In this document: positions 1 through 8,517 of the stretch, one piece after another
Numbering within the stretch: position 1 is the first letter of the stretch
Layout: each line of letters starts with the position of its first letter
Assembly (NCBI RefSeq): GCF_000454545.1
Contig: NZ_CM002139.1
Coordinates: forward strand, 1,539,070-1,603,069
Source: Xanthomonas cassavae CFBP 4642
GTDB lineage: Bacteria > Pseudomonadota > Gammaproteobacteria > Xanthomonadales > Xanthomonadaceae
Direction: 5' to 3'
DNA: 64,000 nucleotides
Notes under the pieces: model-generated
The model's database searches: none
Told to the model about the DNA's origin: nothing
The model's input: the letters and a program-made list of their open reading frames with translations, nothing else
Translations under genes and position numbers: made by a program

Positions 1-215
1 GTGCTGGTGCCGGACAGCTGGTCGCCTTCGATGTCGGTCGGCAGCTGCTGGCGCATCTCGGCGGTTTTGGGGTCGGCGGCAGGAGCGCCGTCGAAGCCGG
101 GCAGCGGGTCCACAGCCGGGCACAATCCCCAGTTCAACGGCTTGTCGGCAGCCATGGCCGGGAGGCAGATGGCGATGCCCAAGGGCAGGGGCAGCAGGCG
201 GAGAGCTCGGCGCAC
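1..215 (-). CDS. lptD: LPS-assembly protein LptD, N-terminal part (runs off left edge)
   Basis: LptD is the outer-membrane barrel that, with LptE, places lipopolysaccharide in the outer leaflet. Only the first ~71 codons lie in the window. I start it at GTG 213-215, which opens a signal peptide (MRRALRLLPLPLG... ending CLPAMA) followed by ADKPLNWGLCP and then ...AEMRQQLPTDIEGDQLSGTS, a segment I recognise from xanthomonad LptD. An internal ATG at 153-155 would remove the signal peptide, so the GTG is preferred. The 124 nt between it and the upstream same-strand gene probably hold its promoter. The identity rests on this short N-terminus only. Confidence 0.8.
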   Translation of the reverse strand, partial: MRRALRLLPLPLGIAICLPAMAADKPLNWGLCPAVDPLPGFDGAPAADPKTAEMRQQLPTDIEGDQLSGTS

Positions 216-339
216 GCGTGGTTCAACCAATAAAATGGCGCCTAGCTTGCCGTATACCCCGCATAGGGGCAATGAAGAGCACCGGCGTGGAGCGGGCGAG
301 GTTCATCGCCGGCAAGGGCGTCTGCCGCGCCGCCGGCGG

Positions 340-1248
340 TCAGCGCAGCGCGGCGACGTGGGCCAAGCTGCTTTCGCGCAATGCCTGCAGGTCGTAGCCG
401 CCTTCCAGCATGGACACCACGCGCCCGCGCGCATGCCGGTCGGCCAGGGTGCGCAGGGCGGCGGTCAGCCAGCCAAAGTCATCGTCGTCCAGCATCAGGT
501 CGGCCAGCGGGTCGCGCAGATGGGCATCGAAGCCGGCCGAGATCAGGATCAGTTGCGGACGGAACGCATCGATCAGCGGCAGCATCTCGTCTTCCCAGAC
601 ATTGCGGAAGCGCAACCCGTCGCTACCCGGCGGCAGCAGCAGATTGTGGACATTGCCGACGCCACGTTCGTGGACGCTGCCCGAATGGGGGTATAGCCCG
701 GACTGGTGGGTGCTGAGGTACTGCACGGCGGGGTCGCGTTCGAAGATCGCCTGGGTGCCGTTGCCGTGGTGCACGTCGAAATCGACGATGGTGATGCGTT
801 CCAGGCCATGCCGGTCGCGGGCGTGGGCCGCAGCCACGGCGATGTTGTTGAACAGGCAAAAGCCCATCGACACCTGCGCGGTAGCGTGGTGACCCGGTGG
901 GCGGACCGCGCAGAAGGCGGTGCGGCTGAGGTCCTGCATCACCGCATCCACCGCCGCGATGCCAGCGCCGGCCGCGCGCAGGGCGGCCGCGCGCGAGGCC
1001 GGCACCATCCGCGTGTCCACGTCCAGCTGGCGATAGCCGGTGAAGGCCGTTTCCAGGACGGCATCGACCTGCTCGCGCTCGTGCACGCGGCACAGGTCGC
1101 CGAGCTTGGCCAGCGGCGCCTCGCGCCAGTCCAGGTCGGGGAAGGCGGCGCGCAACGCATCGACCACCGCTTCCAGGCGGGCAGGACTCTCGGGGTGCTC
1201 AGGGCCGGCGTCGTGGCCGAGGCAGGCGGGGTGGGTAAAGACCAGCAT
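340..1248 (-). CDS. Histone deacetylase family protein (acetylpolyamine/acyl-lysine amidohydrolase fold)
   Basis: Zinc-dependent deacetylase-fold enzyme of 302 residues, cytoplasmic, with no signal peptide. The family hydrolyses acetyl groups from polyamines or acyl-lysines; the substrate here is unknown. Visible motifs are RPPGHH (116-121, active-site histidine pair), DFDVHHGNGT (156-165, zinc ligands Asp and His), SAGFDAH (237-243, third zinc ligand) and EGGYD near 282. All catalytic residues are present and the length is normal for bacterial class II HDAC-like proteins. It lies 38 nt downstream of the cobalamin adenosyltransferase on the same strand, so it is probably co-transcribed, but I see no functional link. 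Confidence 0.9.
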   Translation of the reverse strand: MLVFTHPACLGHDAGPEHPESPARLEAVVDALRAAFPDLDWREAPLAKLGDLCRVHEREQVDAVLETAFTGYRQLDVDTRMVPASRAAALRAAGAGIAAVDAVMQDLSRTAFCAVRPPGHHATAQVSMGFCLFNNIAVAAAHARDRHGLERITIVDFDVHHGNGTQAIFERDPAVQYLSTHQSGLYPHSGSVHERGVGNVHNLLLPPGSDGLRFRNVWEDEMLPLIDAFRPQLILISAGFDAHLRDPLADLMLDDDDFGWLTAALRTLADRHARGRVVSMLEGGYDLQALRESSLAHVAALR

Positions 1249-1286
1249 GGGGCAACTCTAGCCTGTCCGCGGCGCCGGGCACACGC

Positions 1287-1844
1287 TCAAGCGCGACGGC
1301 GGTCGTGCCGCCACAGCACTTCCTGCTGGCCATCGACACGGGCCAATACCCGCGCCAGCACGAACAGCAGGTCGGACAAGCGATTGAGGTAACCGATCGC
1401 CTCGCTGCGCACGGTGTCCTGGCGCGACAGGGCGACGGTTTCGCGCTCGGCCCGGCGCACGATGGTACGGGCCAGATGGCAGCGTGCGGCCGCCTCGCCA
1501 CCGGCCGGCAGGATGAATTCCTGCAGCGGCGGCAAGCTGTCGTTGAACTGGTCCAGCTGCTGCTCCAGGGCCTGGATGTCGGCCGCCGTGATCGCGGCAT
1601 GCCCGGGAATGCACAGTTCACCGCCCAGATCGAACAACTGGTGCTGCACGGTGGTCAGCAGTTCGGCGATCGCAGCCGGGACACCGGGCGCCGCCAGCAG
1701 CACGCCAATGGCCGAATTGGCTTCGTCCACGGTGCCGTAAGCATTGACGCGCAAGGCGTCCTTGCCGGTACGGCTGCCATCGCCCAGACCGGTGCTGCCG
1801 TCGTCGCCAGTGCGGGTATAGATACGAGAAAGACGGTTGCCCAT
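1287..1844 (-). CDS. PduO-type ATP:cob(I)alamin adenosyltransferase
   Basis: Transfers the adenosyl group of ATP to cob(I)alamin to make adenosylcobalamin in the cytoplasm. The 185-residue protein opens with MGNRLSRIYTRTGDDGSTGL, the ATP-binding signature of the PduO/MMAB type, followed by a KDxxRVxAYGTVDEANSAIG segment and a C-terminal YLNRLSDLLFVLARV helix, both characteristic of the trimeric family. I use ATG 1842-1844 because the family motif begins right after it; the upstream in-frame ATG would add a basic, unconserved leader. Only 4 nt separate it from the preceding membrane-protein gene, so the two are very likely one transcript. Confidence 0.93.
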   Translation of the reverse strand: MGNRLSRIYTRTGDDGSTGLGDGSRTGKDALRVNAYGTVDEANSAIGVLLAAPGVPAAIAELLTTVQHQLFDLGGELCIPGHAAITAADIQALEQQLDQFNDSLPPLQEFILPAGGEAAARCHLARTIVRRAERETVALSRQDTVRSEAIGYLNRLSDLLFVLARVLARVDGQQEVLWRHDRRRA

Positions 1845-1848
1845 GACG

Positions 1849-2427
1849 TCAGCCGGCATGGGTCTGGCGCGGCGGGGCAACCAGCCGCTCTGCCACGACC
1901 TGGACGAGCGCCGCCGCGGCCACGTACAGCGCAGCGCTGCGCAGGTACGGCCCCAGCCAATCGGTGTAGTTCTGGAGCCAGCCGGCCACGGTGGGCTCGC
2001 TCACGCTGGCGCTGATCCAGTAGAAGCTGCCCTGGGCGATCAGCTGGCACAGCGCCACGGCGATCAGCAGGGCAGGAACCAGCCAGGCCAGCGCGCTCCA
2101 GTGTGCGCCGTGATAGTGCCGACGCAGCCAGACGCCGCCGGCCCATAGCGCGAAGTACGCCGGGATCAGGCACCAGTACGCCGGCGACACGCAGTAGTGC
2201 TGCCAGAAGCTCATGCCCTGCCCGGTGATCACCAGCCAGTCCACCGCGACCGCCAGCCCCATCAACAGTGGAAATGCCAGGCGGGTGCGCGCGGCCAGAT
2301 GGAATCCGCCGATGAAGAACACCGCCCACGACGCATCCGGCACCAGGGCAAAGTGATTGATCCGCGTGGCCGCCATCAGCACGGCCAGCAGGCTCAGGAT
2401 CCAGGTGTCGTGCGAGCGAGGCGTCAT
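1849..2427 (-). CDS. Small integral membrane protein, possibly linked to cobalamin
   Basis: A 192-residue, very hydrophobic protein with about five to six membrane segments. The first (WILSLLAVLMAATRINHF) is followed by VPDASWAVFFIGGFHLAAR, an arrangement reminiscent of ECF-transporter S components and related small membrane proteins that sit beside cobalamin genes in gammaproteobacteria. There is no ATP-binding or enzymatic motif. Its stop is 4 nt before the adenosyltransferase start, which suggests a role in corrinoid uptake or handling; that is inference from position. ATG 2425-2427 is used because the upstream in-frame sequence is arginine-rich and overlaps the divergent ubiH promoter region. 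Confidence 0.75.
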   Translation of the reverse strand: MTPRSHDTWILSLLAVLMAATRINHFALVPDASWAVFFIGGFHLAARTRLAFPLLMGLAVAVDWLVITGQGMSFWQHYCVSPAYWCLIPAYFALWAGGVWLRRHYHGAHWSALAWLVPALLIAVALCQLIAQGSFYWISASVSEPTVAGWLQNYTDWLGPYLRSAALYVAAAALVQVVAERLVAPPRQTHAG

Positions 2428-2620
2428 GTGCGAGAAGGGCCGGGGTGCAGATCGTGGAGTGTAGCGTGGAAGCCGGCGTGCCCGCGCCACGGTCTGGCGG
2501 CACGGAGCCAAGTCGCGGGAAGGCTGGCGCCCGCTGCGGCGACAGACGCGCAGGCAAGCGCGGCAAGATGTCCCAGGCGGTGGCGCCACTGCGCCGCGGG
2601 CGAGGGCTTATCATGGCCGG

Positions 2621-3829
2621 ATGACACACCCACATGACGTTCTGATCGTTGGCGGCGGCCTGGTCGGCTCCAGCCTGGCGATCGCACTGGACCGCCTTGG
2701 CCTGGATGTCGGGCTGGTGGAGGCCACCCCGGCCGGCGCGCCGCCGGCGGTGTTCGACCAACGCAACCTGAGCTTTGCCGCGGCCACCGTCAACGCGCTC
2801 GGCGTGCTGGGGGTGATGGCCAAACTGCGTAGCCCGCCCGGCCCGATCCGACGCATCCATGTCAGCCGTGCCGGCGATTTCGGTCGCGTGCGGCTGGACG
2901 CCGCCGACTACGGGCGCGACAGCTTCGGCCAGGTGGTGGTGGCGCGCGACTTCGGCGACGCCTTGCAGGCACGTCTGGACGAAACGACCGGCGTACGCCG
3001 CTACCGCCCGGCGCGCTGCATCGGTGTGGAGCCGGTACAGGACGGCATGCGCGCGGTGCGCCTGGCAACCGCCGATGGCGAACAGTGCGTCCTGGCCAGG
3101 CTGGTGGTCGGCGCCGACGGCAGCCACAGCGCGGTGCGCGAGCTGCTGCACATCGGTAGCGACGCGCAGGATTTCCTGCAGACCCTGTTCGTGGCGCGCG
3201 TGCGCGCCTCACGGCCGCCGGACGGCACTGCCTGGGAACGCTTCGGCGAACATGGGCCAACCGCGCTGCTGCCGCGCGGCGACCGCCACTACGGCGCCAT
3301 CCATTGCGTGGCGCGTGCCGACGCCGAGGCGGTGGCCGCTCTCGATGACGCCGGGTGGCTGGCACGGCTGCAGCGCGCGGCCGGGTGGCGCGCCGGGCGC
3401 TTTGTCGCCAGCGGCGAGCGCAGCGCGTATCCATTGGTGCAGGTGCTGGCGAACGACCTGATCGCCGAGCGCGTGGTGGTGCTGGGCAATGCAGCGCAGA
3501 CGCTGCATCCGATCGGCGCGCAGGGGTTCAATCTCGGATTGCGCGATGCGCTGACACTGGCCGAGTTGATCGAACACGATCGCAGCGACGCCGGCGCCGG
3601 TGGGTTGCTGGCCGAGTATCTGGCGCGCCGTCGCGTCGACCGCGAACAGACCATCGCGTTTTCCAGTGGTCTGGCGCGCATTACCGGCAATCCAGCGCCG
3701 TTGCTGCGGCCGCTGCGCAGCCTGGGGTTGCTGGCGACCTCGCAGGCCGCGCCGCTGCAATCGATGCTGGTCGGCGGTGCGATGGGCTTCCGCGGCGACG
3801 TGCCGCAGCTGTGCAGGGGGATTGCATGA
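2621..3829 (+). CDS. ubiH: UbiH-type FAD-dependent ubiquinone biosynthesis hydroxylase
   Basis: Class A flavoprotein monooxygenase of 402 residues that hydroxylates a polyprenyl-phenol ring in aerobic ubiquinone synthesis. The N-terminus carries the FAD dinucleotide fold (VLIVGGGLVGSSLAIAL, residues 7-23), the middle has the GADGSHSAVRE segment near residue 165, and VVVLGNAAQTLHPIGAQGF near 288 is the second FAD motif, with Asn replacing the usual Asp (GDAAHxxxP). It is paired with a second family member through an ATGA stop/start overlap at 3826-3829, so the two are translationally coupled. Assignment to UbiH rather than another position-specific hydroxylase is by family resemblance. Confidence 0.85.
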   Translation: MTHPHDVLIVGGGLVGSSLAIALDRLGLDVGLVEATPAGAPPAVFDQRNLSFAAATVNALGVLGVMAKLRSPPGPIRRIHVSRAGDFGRVRLDAADYGRDSFGQVVVARDFGDALQARLDETTGVRRYRPARCIGVEPVQDGMRAVRLATADGEQCVLARLVVGADGSHSAVRELLHIGSDAQDFLQTLFVARVRASRPPDGTAWERFGEHGPTALLPRGDRHYGAIHCVARADAEAVAALDDAGWLARLQRAAGWRAGRFVASGERSAYPLVQVLANDLIAERVVVLGNAAQTLHPIGAQGFNLGLRDALTLAELIEHDRSDAGAGGLLAEYLARRRVDREQTIAFSSGLARITGNPAPLLRPLRSLGLLATSQAAPLQSMLVGGAMGFRGDVPQLCRGIA

Positions 3830-5007
3830 GCCGGCGCCCCGCACGCGATGCGGTGATCGTCGGCGGCGGCGTGGTCGGTGCGGCCTGCGCGCTGGCACTG
3901 GCCGACGCCGGCTTGAACGTGGCGCTGGTGGAAGGGCGCGAGCCTGCACGTTGGCAGGCCGAGCAGCCCGATCTGCGTGTTTATGCGTTCGCCGCCGATA
4001 ACGCCGCGTTGCTGGACAGTCTTGGCGTATGGAGCGCAGTGCGCGCAGCGCGCGCGCAGCCCTATCGATGCATGCGGGTATGGGATGCCGGCGGTGGTGG
4101 CGAGCTGGGGTTTGATGCCGATACGCTGGGACGCGAACAGCTGGGCTGGATCGTCGAGCACGCGCTGCTGGTGGATCGCCTGTGGACCGCCGTGCACACG
4201 GCGGGAATCGATGTGCACTGCCCGGCACGGGTGGTCGAACTGGAGCAGGACGCCGGCAGCGTACGGCTGCGCCTGGACGATGGCAGCCGGCTGGAGGCAG
4301 CGATTGCCATCGCCGCCGACGGCGCATCCTCCACGCTGCGCGAGTTGACCGGGTTTCCGGTCTCGCGGCATGCCTATGCGCAGCGTGGCGTGGTCGCCTT
4401 CGTCGAGACCGAACAGCCGCACCAGTCCACGGCCTGGCAGCGCTTTCTGACCACCGGGCCGCTGGCATTGCTGCCGTTTGTCGATGGCCGCAGCTCGATC
4501 GTGTGGACCCTGCCCGATGCCGAGGCCGAGCGCGTGCTCGCAGTGGACGAGCTGGCGTTTTCGCGCGAACTCACCCAGGCCTTCGGCAAGCGCCTGGGCG
4601 AGGTGCGCGTGGTCTCTGCACGCGCTGCATTCCCGCTGCAGCGGCAGCTGGTGGAGCGCTACGTCAGTGGCCGCGTCCTGACCCTGGGCGATGCCGCGCA
4701 TGTGGTGCATCCTCTGGCCGGCCAGGGTGTCAACCTGGGCCTGCGCGATGTCGCTGCGTTGCGCGATGCAGTGCGCGCGGCCCTCGCCAAACGTGCCGAC
4801 TGGGCAGCGCCGCACCGCCTGCAGCGCTGGGCGCGCACCCGGCGTAGCGAGAACACCGTTGCCGCCTACGGCTTCGATGCAATCAACCGCGTGTTTTCCA
4901 ACGATGACATGCACCTGACCCTGCTGCGCGGGTCCGTGCTTGGCCTGGCCGGCAGGCTTCCGCCGCTGGTGGATCTGTTATGGAAGCGCGCATCCGGTAG
5001 CGCGTAA
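3826..5007 (+). CDS. UbiH/UbiF/VisC family FAD-dependent monooxygenase
   Basis: Second flavin monooxygenase of the ubiquinone pathway, 393 residues. It has the FAD-binding AVIVGGGVVGAACALAL at residues 8-24, a DGASSTLRE segment near 165 and a canonical VLTLGDAAHVVHPLAGQGVNLGLRD near 285. The ATG at 3826 overlaps the TGA of the preceding gene (ATGA), which fixes the start. It is probably the 2-octaprenylphenol or methoxy-benzoquinol hydroxylase (UbiI/UbiF role). Related enzymes differ in regiospecificity in ways that cannot be read from motifs, so I leave the symbol blank. Confidence 0.85.
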   Translation: MSRRPARDAVIVGGGVVGAACALALADAGLNVALVEGREPARWQAEQPDLRVYAFAADNAALLDSLGVWSAVRAARAQPYRCMRVWDAGGGGELGFDADTLGREQLGWIVEHALLVDRLWTAVHTAGIDVHCPARVVELEQDAGSVRLRLDDGSRLEAAIAIAADGASSTLRELTGFPVSRHAYAQRGVVAFVETEQPHQSTAWQRFLTTGPLALLPFVDGRSSIVWTLPDAEAERVLAVDELAFSRELTQAFGKRLGEVRVVSARAAFPLQRQLVERYVSGRVLTLGDAAHVVHPLAGQGVNLGLRDVAALRDAVRAALAKRADWAAPHRLQRWARTRRSENTVAAYGFDAINRVFSNDDMHLTLLRGSVLGLAGRLPPLVDLLWKRASGSA

Positions 5008-5132
5008 CCAAGCCCGCGTTTGCCGGGCTGTGCGTGGGGCACGTGCGGTCGCGTTGTTCTATGTCCCAAAGCTTATAGCGAAGGCAGCATCTTCCCTACA
5101 ACGAATGCTGCCGGCCTAGCTACAGTCGATCC

Positions 5133-5852
5133 ATGACCTCGCATACGCACCCGCCCAAGCCCACCGTGCTGCTGCTCTGTGGCTTGCTGTGCGACGCCAC
5201 CATCTGGCAATCGCAGCACGAAGGGCTGGGTGATCTGGCCGACGTGCAGGTGCTGGATTTCGCCGGTTTCGACAGCATCGCGCAGATGGCCGCCCATGCG
5301 CTGACCCTGGCGCCGCCGCGGTTCGCACTGGCCGGGCATTCGATGGGCGGGCGGGTTGCATTGGAGATCATGCGCCAGGCGCCCGAGCGGGTCACCCAGC
5401 TGGCCTTGCTCGACACCGGTACCGCGCCGCGCCGCGAGGGCGAACGCGAGGAGCGCCAGGCACTGGTGGACCTGGCCCAGACCCAGGGGATGCAGGCGCT
5501 TGCGCTGACCTGGCTGCCGCCGATGCTGCACTCGGCGCGCGTTGCCGATGCCAGGCTCATGGAACGCCTGGTCGCGATGGTGCGGCGGCAAAACGCCCAG
5601 AGCTTCGCCGGCCAGGTCACTGCCTTGCTGGAGCGTCCGGATGCCGCGCCGGTGCTGGCGCAGATCCACTGTCCCACCTTGCTGGGCGTTGGACGCCAGG
5701 ACGCCTGGAGCCCGTTGGCGAGGCATCAGGACATGGCGCGGCAGATACCGGGTGCCCGCTTGGTGGTGTTCGAAGACAGCGGGCACATGGCGCCGTTGGA
5801 GGCGCCGGTCGCGGTGACTGCAGCGTTGCGCGACTGGTTGCAGGCCGCGTGA
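5133..5852 (+). CDS. Alpha/beta hydrolase
   Basis: A 239-residue serine hydrolase of the alpha/beta fold. The nucleophile elbow is FALAGHSMGG with Ser70; TLLGVGRQDAWSPL near 190 supplies the acid and DSGHMAPLE near 218 the catalytic histidine. The oxyanion region PTVLLLCGLLCD near residue 10 is an unusual variant of HGxx. There is no signal peptide. The substrate is unknown; such enzymes next to aromatic-compound genes often cleave enol-lactones or ring-fission products, but nothing here fixes that. It is followed 82 nt later by a small NTF2-fold protein on the same strand. Confidence 0.85.
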   Translation: MTSHTHPPKPTVLLLCGLLCDATIWQSQHEGLGDLADVQVLDFAGFDSIAQMAAHALTLAPPRFALAGHSMGGRVALEIMRQAPERVTQLALLDTGTAPRREGEREERQALVDLAQTQGMQALALTWLPPMLHSARVADARLMERLVAMVRRQNAQSFAGQVTALLERPDAAPVLAQIHCPTLLGVGRQDAWSPLARHQDMARQIPGARLVVFEDSGHMAPLEAPVAVTAALRDWLQAA

Positions 5853-5934
5853 GCGGTGTCGTGCCTGGACTCGCATCGAGGCTGTGGCCTCGCCATCAAC
5901 GCTGCGCGGTGTGTGAAACATGCAAGGAGGCTGC

Positions 5935-6363
5935 ATGCACGACGACACATCGATCATCATTGCCTGCGAGCAGCTGATCCGGCGGTTCGCGCTCTACAAC
6001 GATCGGCATGACCACGACGGTCTCGCGGCCTTGTTCACGCTCGATGGCGTGTTCGCGCGCCCCAGCGCACCCGATGCGCCGGTGCATGGGCGCGAGGCAA
6101 TCCTGCAGGCGTTTCGCGCACGTCCACCGCGCACCACCTGCAACCTGATGCTCAATATCCTGGTCACCATCCAATCGCCGACGCTGGCGCACGCGCACAG
6201 CAACGTGCTGCTCTACACCGCCAGCGAAACCTCTGCAGCGCCGCCATGGGCCGCGCAGTCGCCGGCCTTGCTTGGCGGTTTCGATGATGTGCTGGTTTTT
6301 GATCAGCAACGCTGGCTGTTCAAGCAGCGGCTTGGATCGTTGCTGCTGCAGATCGGCACCTGA
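5935..6363 (+). CDS. NTF2/SnoaL-fold protein
   Basis: A small cone-shaped alpha+beta barrel protein of 142 residues. The pattern (ACEQLIRRFALYNDRHDHDGLAALFTLDGVFARP... VHGREAILQAFRAR) matches the polyketide-cyclase/SnoaL-like group, which includes isomerases, dehydratases and non-catalytic ligand binders. The start is ATG 5935, preceded by a strong AAGGAGG Shine-Dalgarno with about 5 nt spacing; the in-frame ATG at 5920 would put that ribosome site inside the gene. It may share a transcript with the hydrolase upstream. The function is unassigned. Confidence 0.75.
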   Translation: MHDDTSIIIACEQLIRRFALYNDRHDHDGLAALFTLDGVFARPSAPDAPVHGREAILQAFRARPPRTTCNLMLNILVTIQSPTLAHAHSNVLLYTASETSAAPPWAAQSPALLGGFDDVLVFDQQRWLFKQRLGSLLLQIGT

Positions 6364-6483
6364 ACCGACACCGATAGATTGCAACAAGCGGTGCAGCCTT
6401 CTTTGCGTGCAGCGCTGTCGTCCCGCTTTCTCCCCCACGCCGCGCCCGCTGTCATCCATCCTTCCGCATTGGAGAGTCGCCTA

Positions 6484-7527
6484 GTGGAACGCGCCCGTTT
6501 ACCCGCTCATTGTTGTTCGGTGTTGCTGCGCGCGGTGTCGCGTCGGCGACGGTGCTGGATTGTCGGCGCCACCCTCGCCACGCTCGCCGCGGTGCTGCCG
6601 GGCATGGCGATGGCGCAGGCCGTGCCGGAAACGGCGGCGGTGCCGCAAGGTATCAACCTGGGGGCCACCAGTTTCATGGACGGGTTTGGCTCGTTGACGC
6701 CTGGCTGGACCGTCATCGAATACCTGCGCCATTCCCACTTCAATTCGATCAGCAATGCGAGCGGCGATGACTCGCCGGCCTTCCGCGATCCAGTGGTCGA
6801 TGTCGATGTGGCGTTGACGCAGCTGATCTATGTCACGCCTTACACCTGGAAAAGCGCGTCGTTGAGCTTCAGTGCCATCGTACCGCTGGTCAACTACGAC
6901 ACTTCCTTCGCCGCGGACAGTCCCGTGCGGCTGAGCAGCAACGGGTTCGGCATGGGCGATATTTCATTCGGGCCCGCGCTGCAGTTTCCACCGGTGATGC
7001 GCAACGGCCGTGTGTTGTTCTTTCAGCGGTTCGCAATCGATGCCTTTGCGCCGGTTGGCAAGTTCGATCGCGATACCGCGATCAACCAGAGCACCGGGTT
7101 CTGGTCGGTCTCGCCGCACTGGGCATTTACCGTGCAACCCAGCGACAATTGGGAAGTCAGTGCGCGCCTGAATTACCTGTACAACTTCCGGACCAGCCGT
7201 GCCGGCGGCGTGCCGCCCATTCCGGGCTTCCGTTTCCGCAACGGGTAGGCCGGCGACGTGCTCTGGCTCAACGCCGCCTCGTCATTGAAGCTCAACGAGC
7301 AATGGCGGGTGGGTCTGAGCGGCTACTACCTGCAGCAACTGAAGGACAACCGCACCAACGATCAGCGCGTGCCGGACAGCAAGCGCAGGCAGTTCTATAT
7401 CGGGCCGGGCCTGTCATGGCGCGTGGACGAAAAGAACCTGCTCAACTTCAATGTCTATGTGCCAATCGATGTGGAAAATTCGGTTGCCGGCAACAACGTC
7501 AACCTGATGTTCTTGCATTCGTTATAG
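6484..7527 (+). pseudogene. Outer-membrane 'meta-pathway phenol degradation'-type protein, interrupted by in-frame TAG
   Basis: This family forms predicted outer-membrane barrels associated with uptake of aromatic compounds. GTG 6484 (GGAGAG just upstream) opens a long signal peptide ending PGMAMAQA, then strands including GINLGATSFMDGFGSLTPGW. Reading stops at TAG 7246-7248 after ...GFRFRNG. The same frame resumes at once with AGDVLWLNAASSLKLNEQWRVG and ends NNVNLMFLHSL at 7527, which is the family C-terminal half. One substitution (for example CAG to TAG) explains everything; there is no frameshift. It is either a recent nonsense mutation or a sequencing error. Its neighbours are genes of aromatic catabolism, matching the intact family's role. 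Confidence 0.75.
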
Positions 7528-7613
7528 GGATCCCTGCCTGTCATCGATTAGCGCGTGGTGCGCTTCAGCAGTGTCGCGTGGGTGGCCGGAGGCTGGCGCC
7601 AAGGCCGTCCCGA

Positions 7614-8279
7614 TTAAATCCCCATGCTGTGCCGTTGGGTATGGGCGTGCTCGCGGAACAGTAGCTCTGCGCGTGCGCCATCGCGTTGTTCGATCGCCGA
7701 GACGATCGCCCCATGTTGCCGGTGCCCGTAATACAGATCGTTGTAGGCCACGGTGGCCGAGCGCAGGCCGAAGACCACATGGGCCGGGCTGACGAACGGC
7801 ACCATCGTGCAGCGGTCCACGGTCTCGGTGAGGATCGGCTTGTTGGCCGCAATCACGATGGTCCGATGGAAACGGGCGTTCATTGCGGCATAGGTCTGCT
7901 CGTCGCCGGCATCGAGGCTGCGCTTGGCGAACAGCCGGTCGCCTTCGCCAAGACAGGCATGCAGGGTGGCGAGCACCTCGGCCGAGGCCCCCTGTTCGGC
8001 CACCGTGCGCGCTGCCAGGCCTTCCATCAGGGCGCGTACGGCCAGGGCGTCCAGGCTCTCCTGCTGGCTGAAGCGGCGTACCGCGTAGCCACGGTTGCCC
8101 GTCTGCGCCAGCAGCCCTTCCTGGCACAACGCGGGCAGTGCCTGGCGGATGGGCGTGCGCGAAATGGCCAGACGTTCGGCCAGCGCCGCCTCGGTGATGC
8201 GTTCGCCCGGGGCAAACGTGCCGCACAGGATCAATTCGCGTAACTGCTGAACCGCTTGCAATCGGTGGTTGTTCGCCAT
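7614..8279 (-). CDS. GntR-family (FCD/VanR subgroup) transcriptional regulator
   Basis: DNA-binding regulator of 221 residues. The N-terminal winged helix (LRELILCGTFAPGERITEAALAERLAISRTPIRQALPAL) is the GntR signature and the all-helical FCD ligand domain follows (LDALAVRALMEGLAARTVAEQG ... NARFHRTIVIAANKP ... HGAIVSAIEQRD). The FCD subgroup typically senses carboxylates or aromatic acids such as vanillate. It is divergent from ligB-ligA and the intergenic region carries palindromes that fit the subgroup, so it probably controls ligBA and itself. Start ATG 8279 is chosen; ATG 8288 is possible and adds three residues. Confidence 0.88.
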   Translation of the reverse strand: MANNHRLQAVQQLRELILCGTFAPGERITEAALAERLAISRTPIRQALPALCQEGLLAQTGNRGYAVRRFSQQESLDALAVRALMEGLAARTVAEQGASAEVLATLHACLGEGDRLFAKRSLDAGDEQTYAAMNARFHRTIVIAANKPILTETVDRCTMVPFVSPAHVVFGLRSATVAYNDLYYGHRQHGAIVSAIEQRDGARAELLFREHAHTQRHSMGI

Positions 8280-8383
8280 TGGCTCCATTCTCTCGCGCCG
8301 TACCGCAGCGCATGTTCTTCCCAGAGGGAAAACTCGCAATCACCTGTATAAAGACCTTGCGGATGAGCGCGCTTGGTGGCAAT

Positions 8384-8394
8384 TTGGATCCCAA
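8384..8394. promoter_or_regulatory. Short VanR-like palindrome (candidate operator half)
   Basis: TTGG-ATC-CCAA lies in the 238-nt region between the divergent GntR regulator and ligB. It resembles the ATTGGATCCAAT-type operators known for VanR regulators and shares the GGATCC core with the larger palindrome about 45 nt further on. Binding is inferred from symmetry and position only. Confidence 0.4.
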
Positions 8395-8436
8395 GGATAC
8401 CGTTTTGGCGGTCTGGAGTCGTTGGTCGTCCTCGTT

Positions 8437-8458
8437 GGGATCCATTGCAATGGATCCC
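8437..8458. promoter_or_regulatory. Perfect 22-bp palindrome, candidate GntR/FCD operator
   Basis: The left arm GGGATCCATTG is followed immediately by its exact complement CAATGGATCCC, giving a perfect 22-bp dyad about 60 nt before the ligB start. With the related shorter dyad at 8384-8394 it lies between two divergent genes, the usual place for an operator of the adjacent GntR/FCD regulator. The sequence shows the symmetry; the assignment to this regulator is inferred. Confidence 0.6.
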
Positions 8459-8517
8459 GGCCCAATCTAAAGACGTGCACTCAGCTGGTTGGCCGAGGTA
8501 CGTCGCAGGAGCGCAGC

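Noticed and set aside
2428..2620. Cobalamin riboswitch upstream of the membrane protein/adenosyltransferase genes
   Set aside because: No B12-box-like sequence or conserved core could be found on the minus strand.
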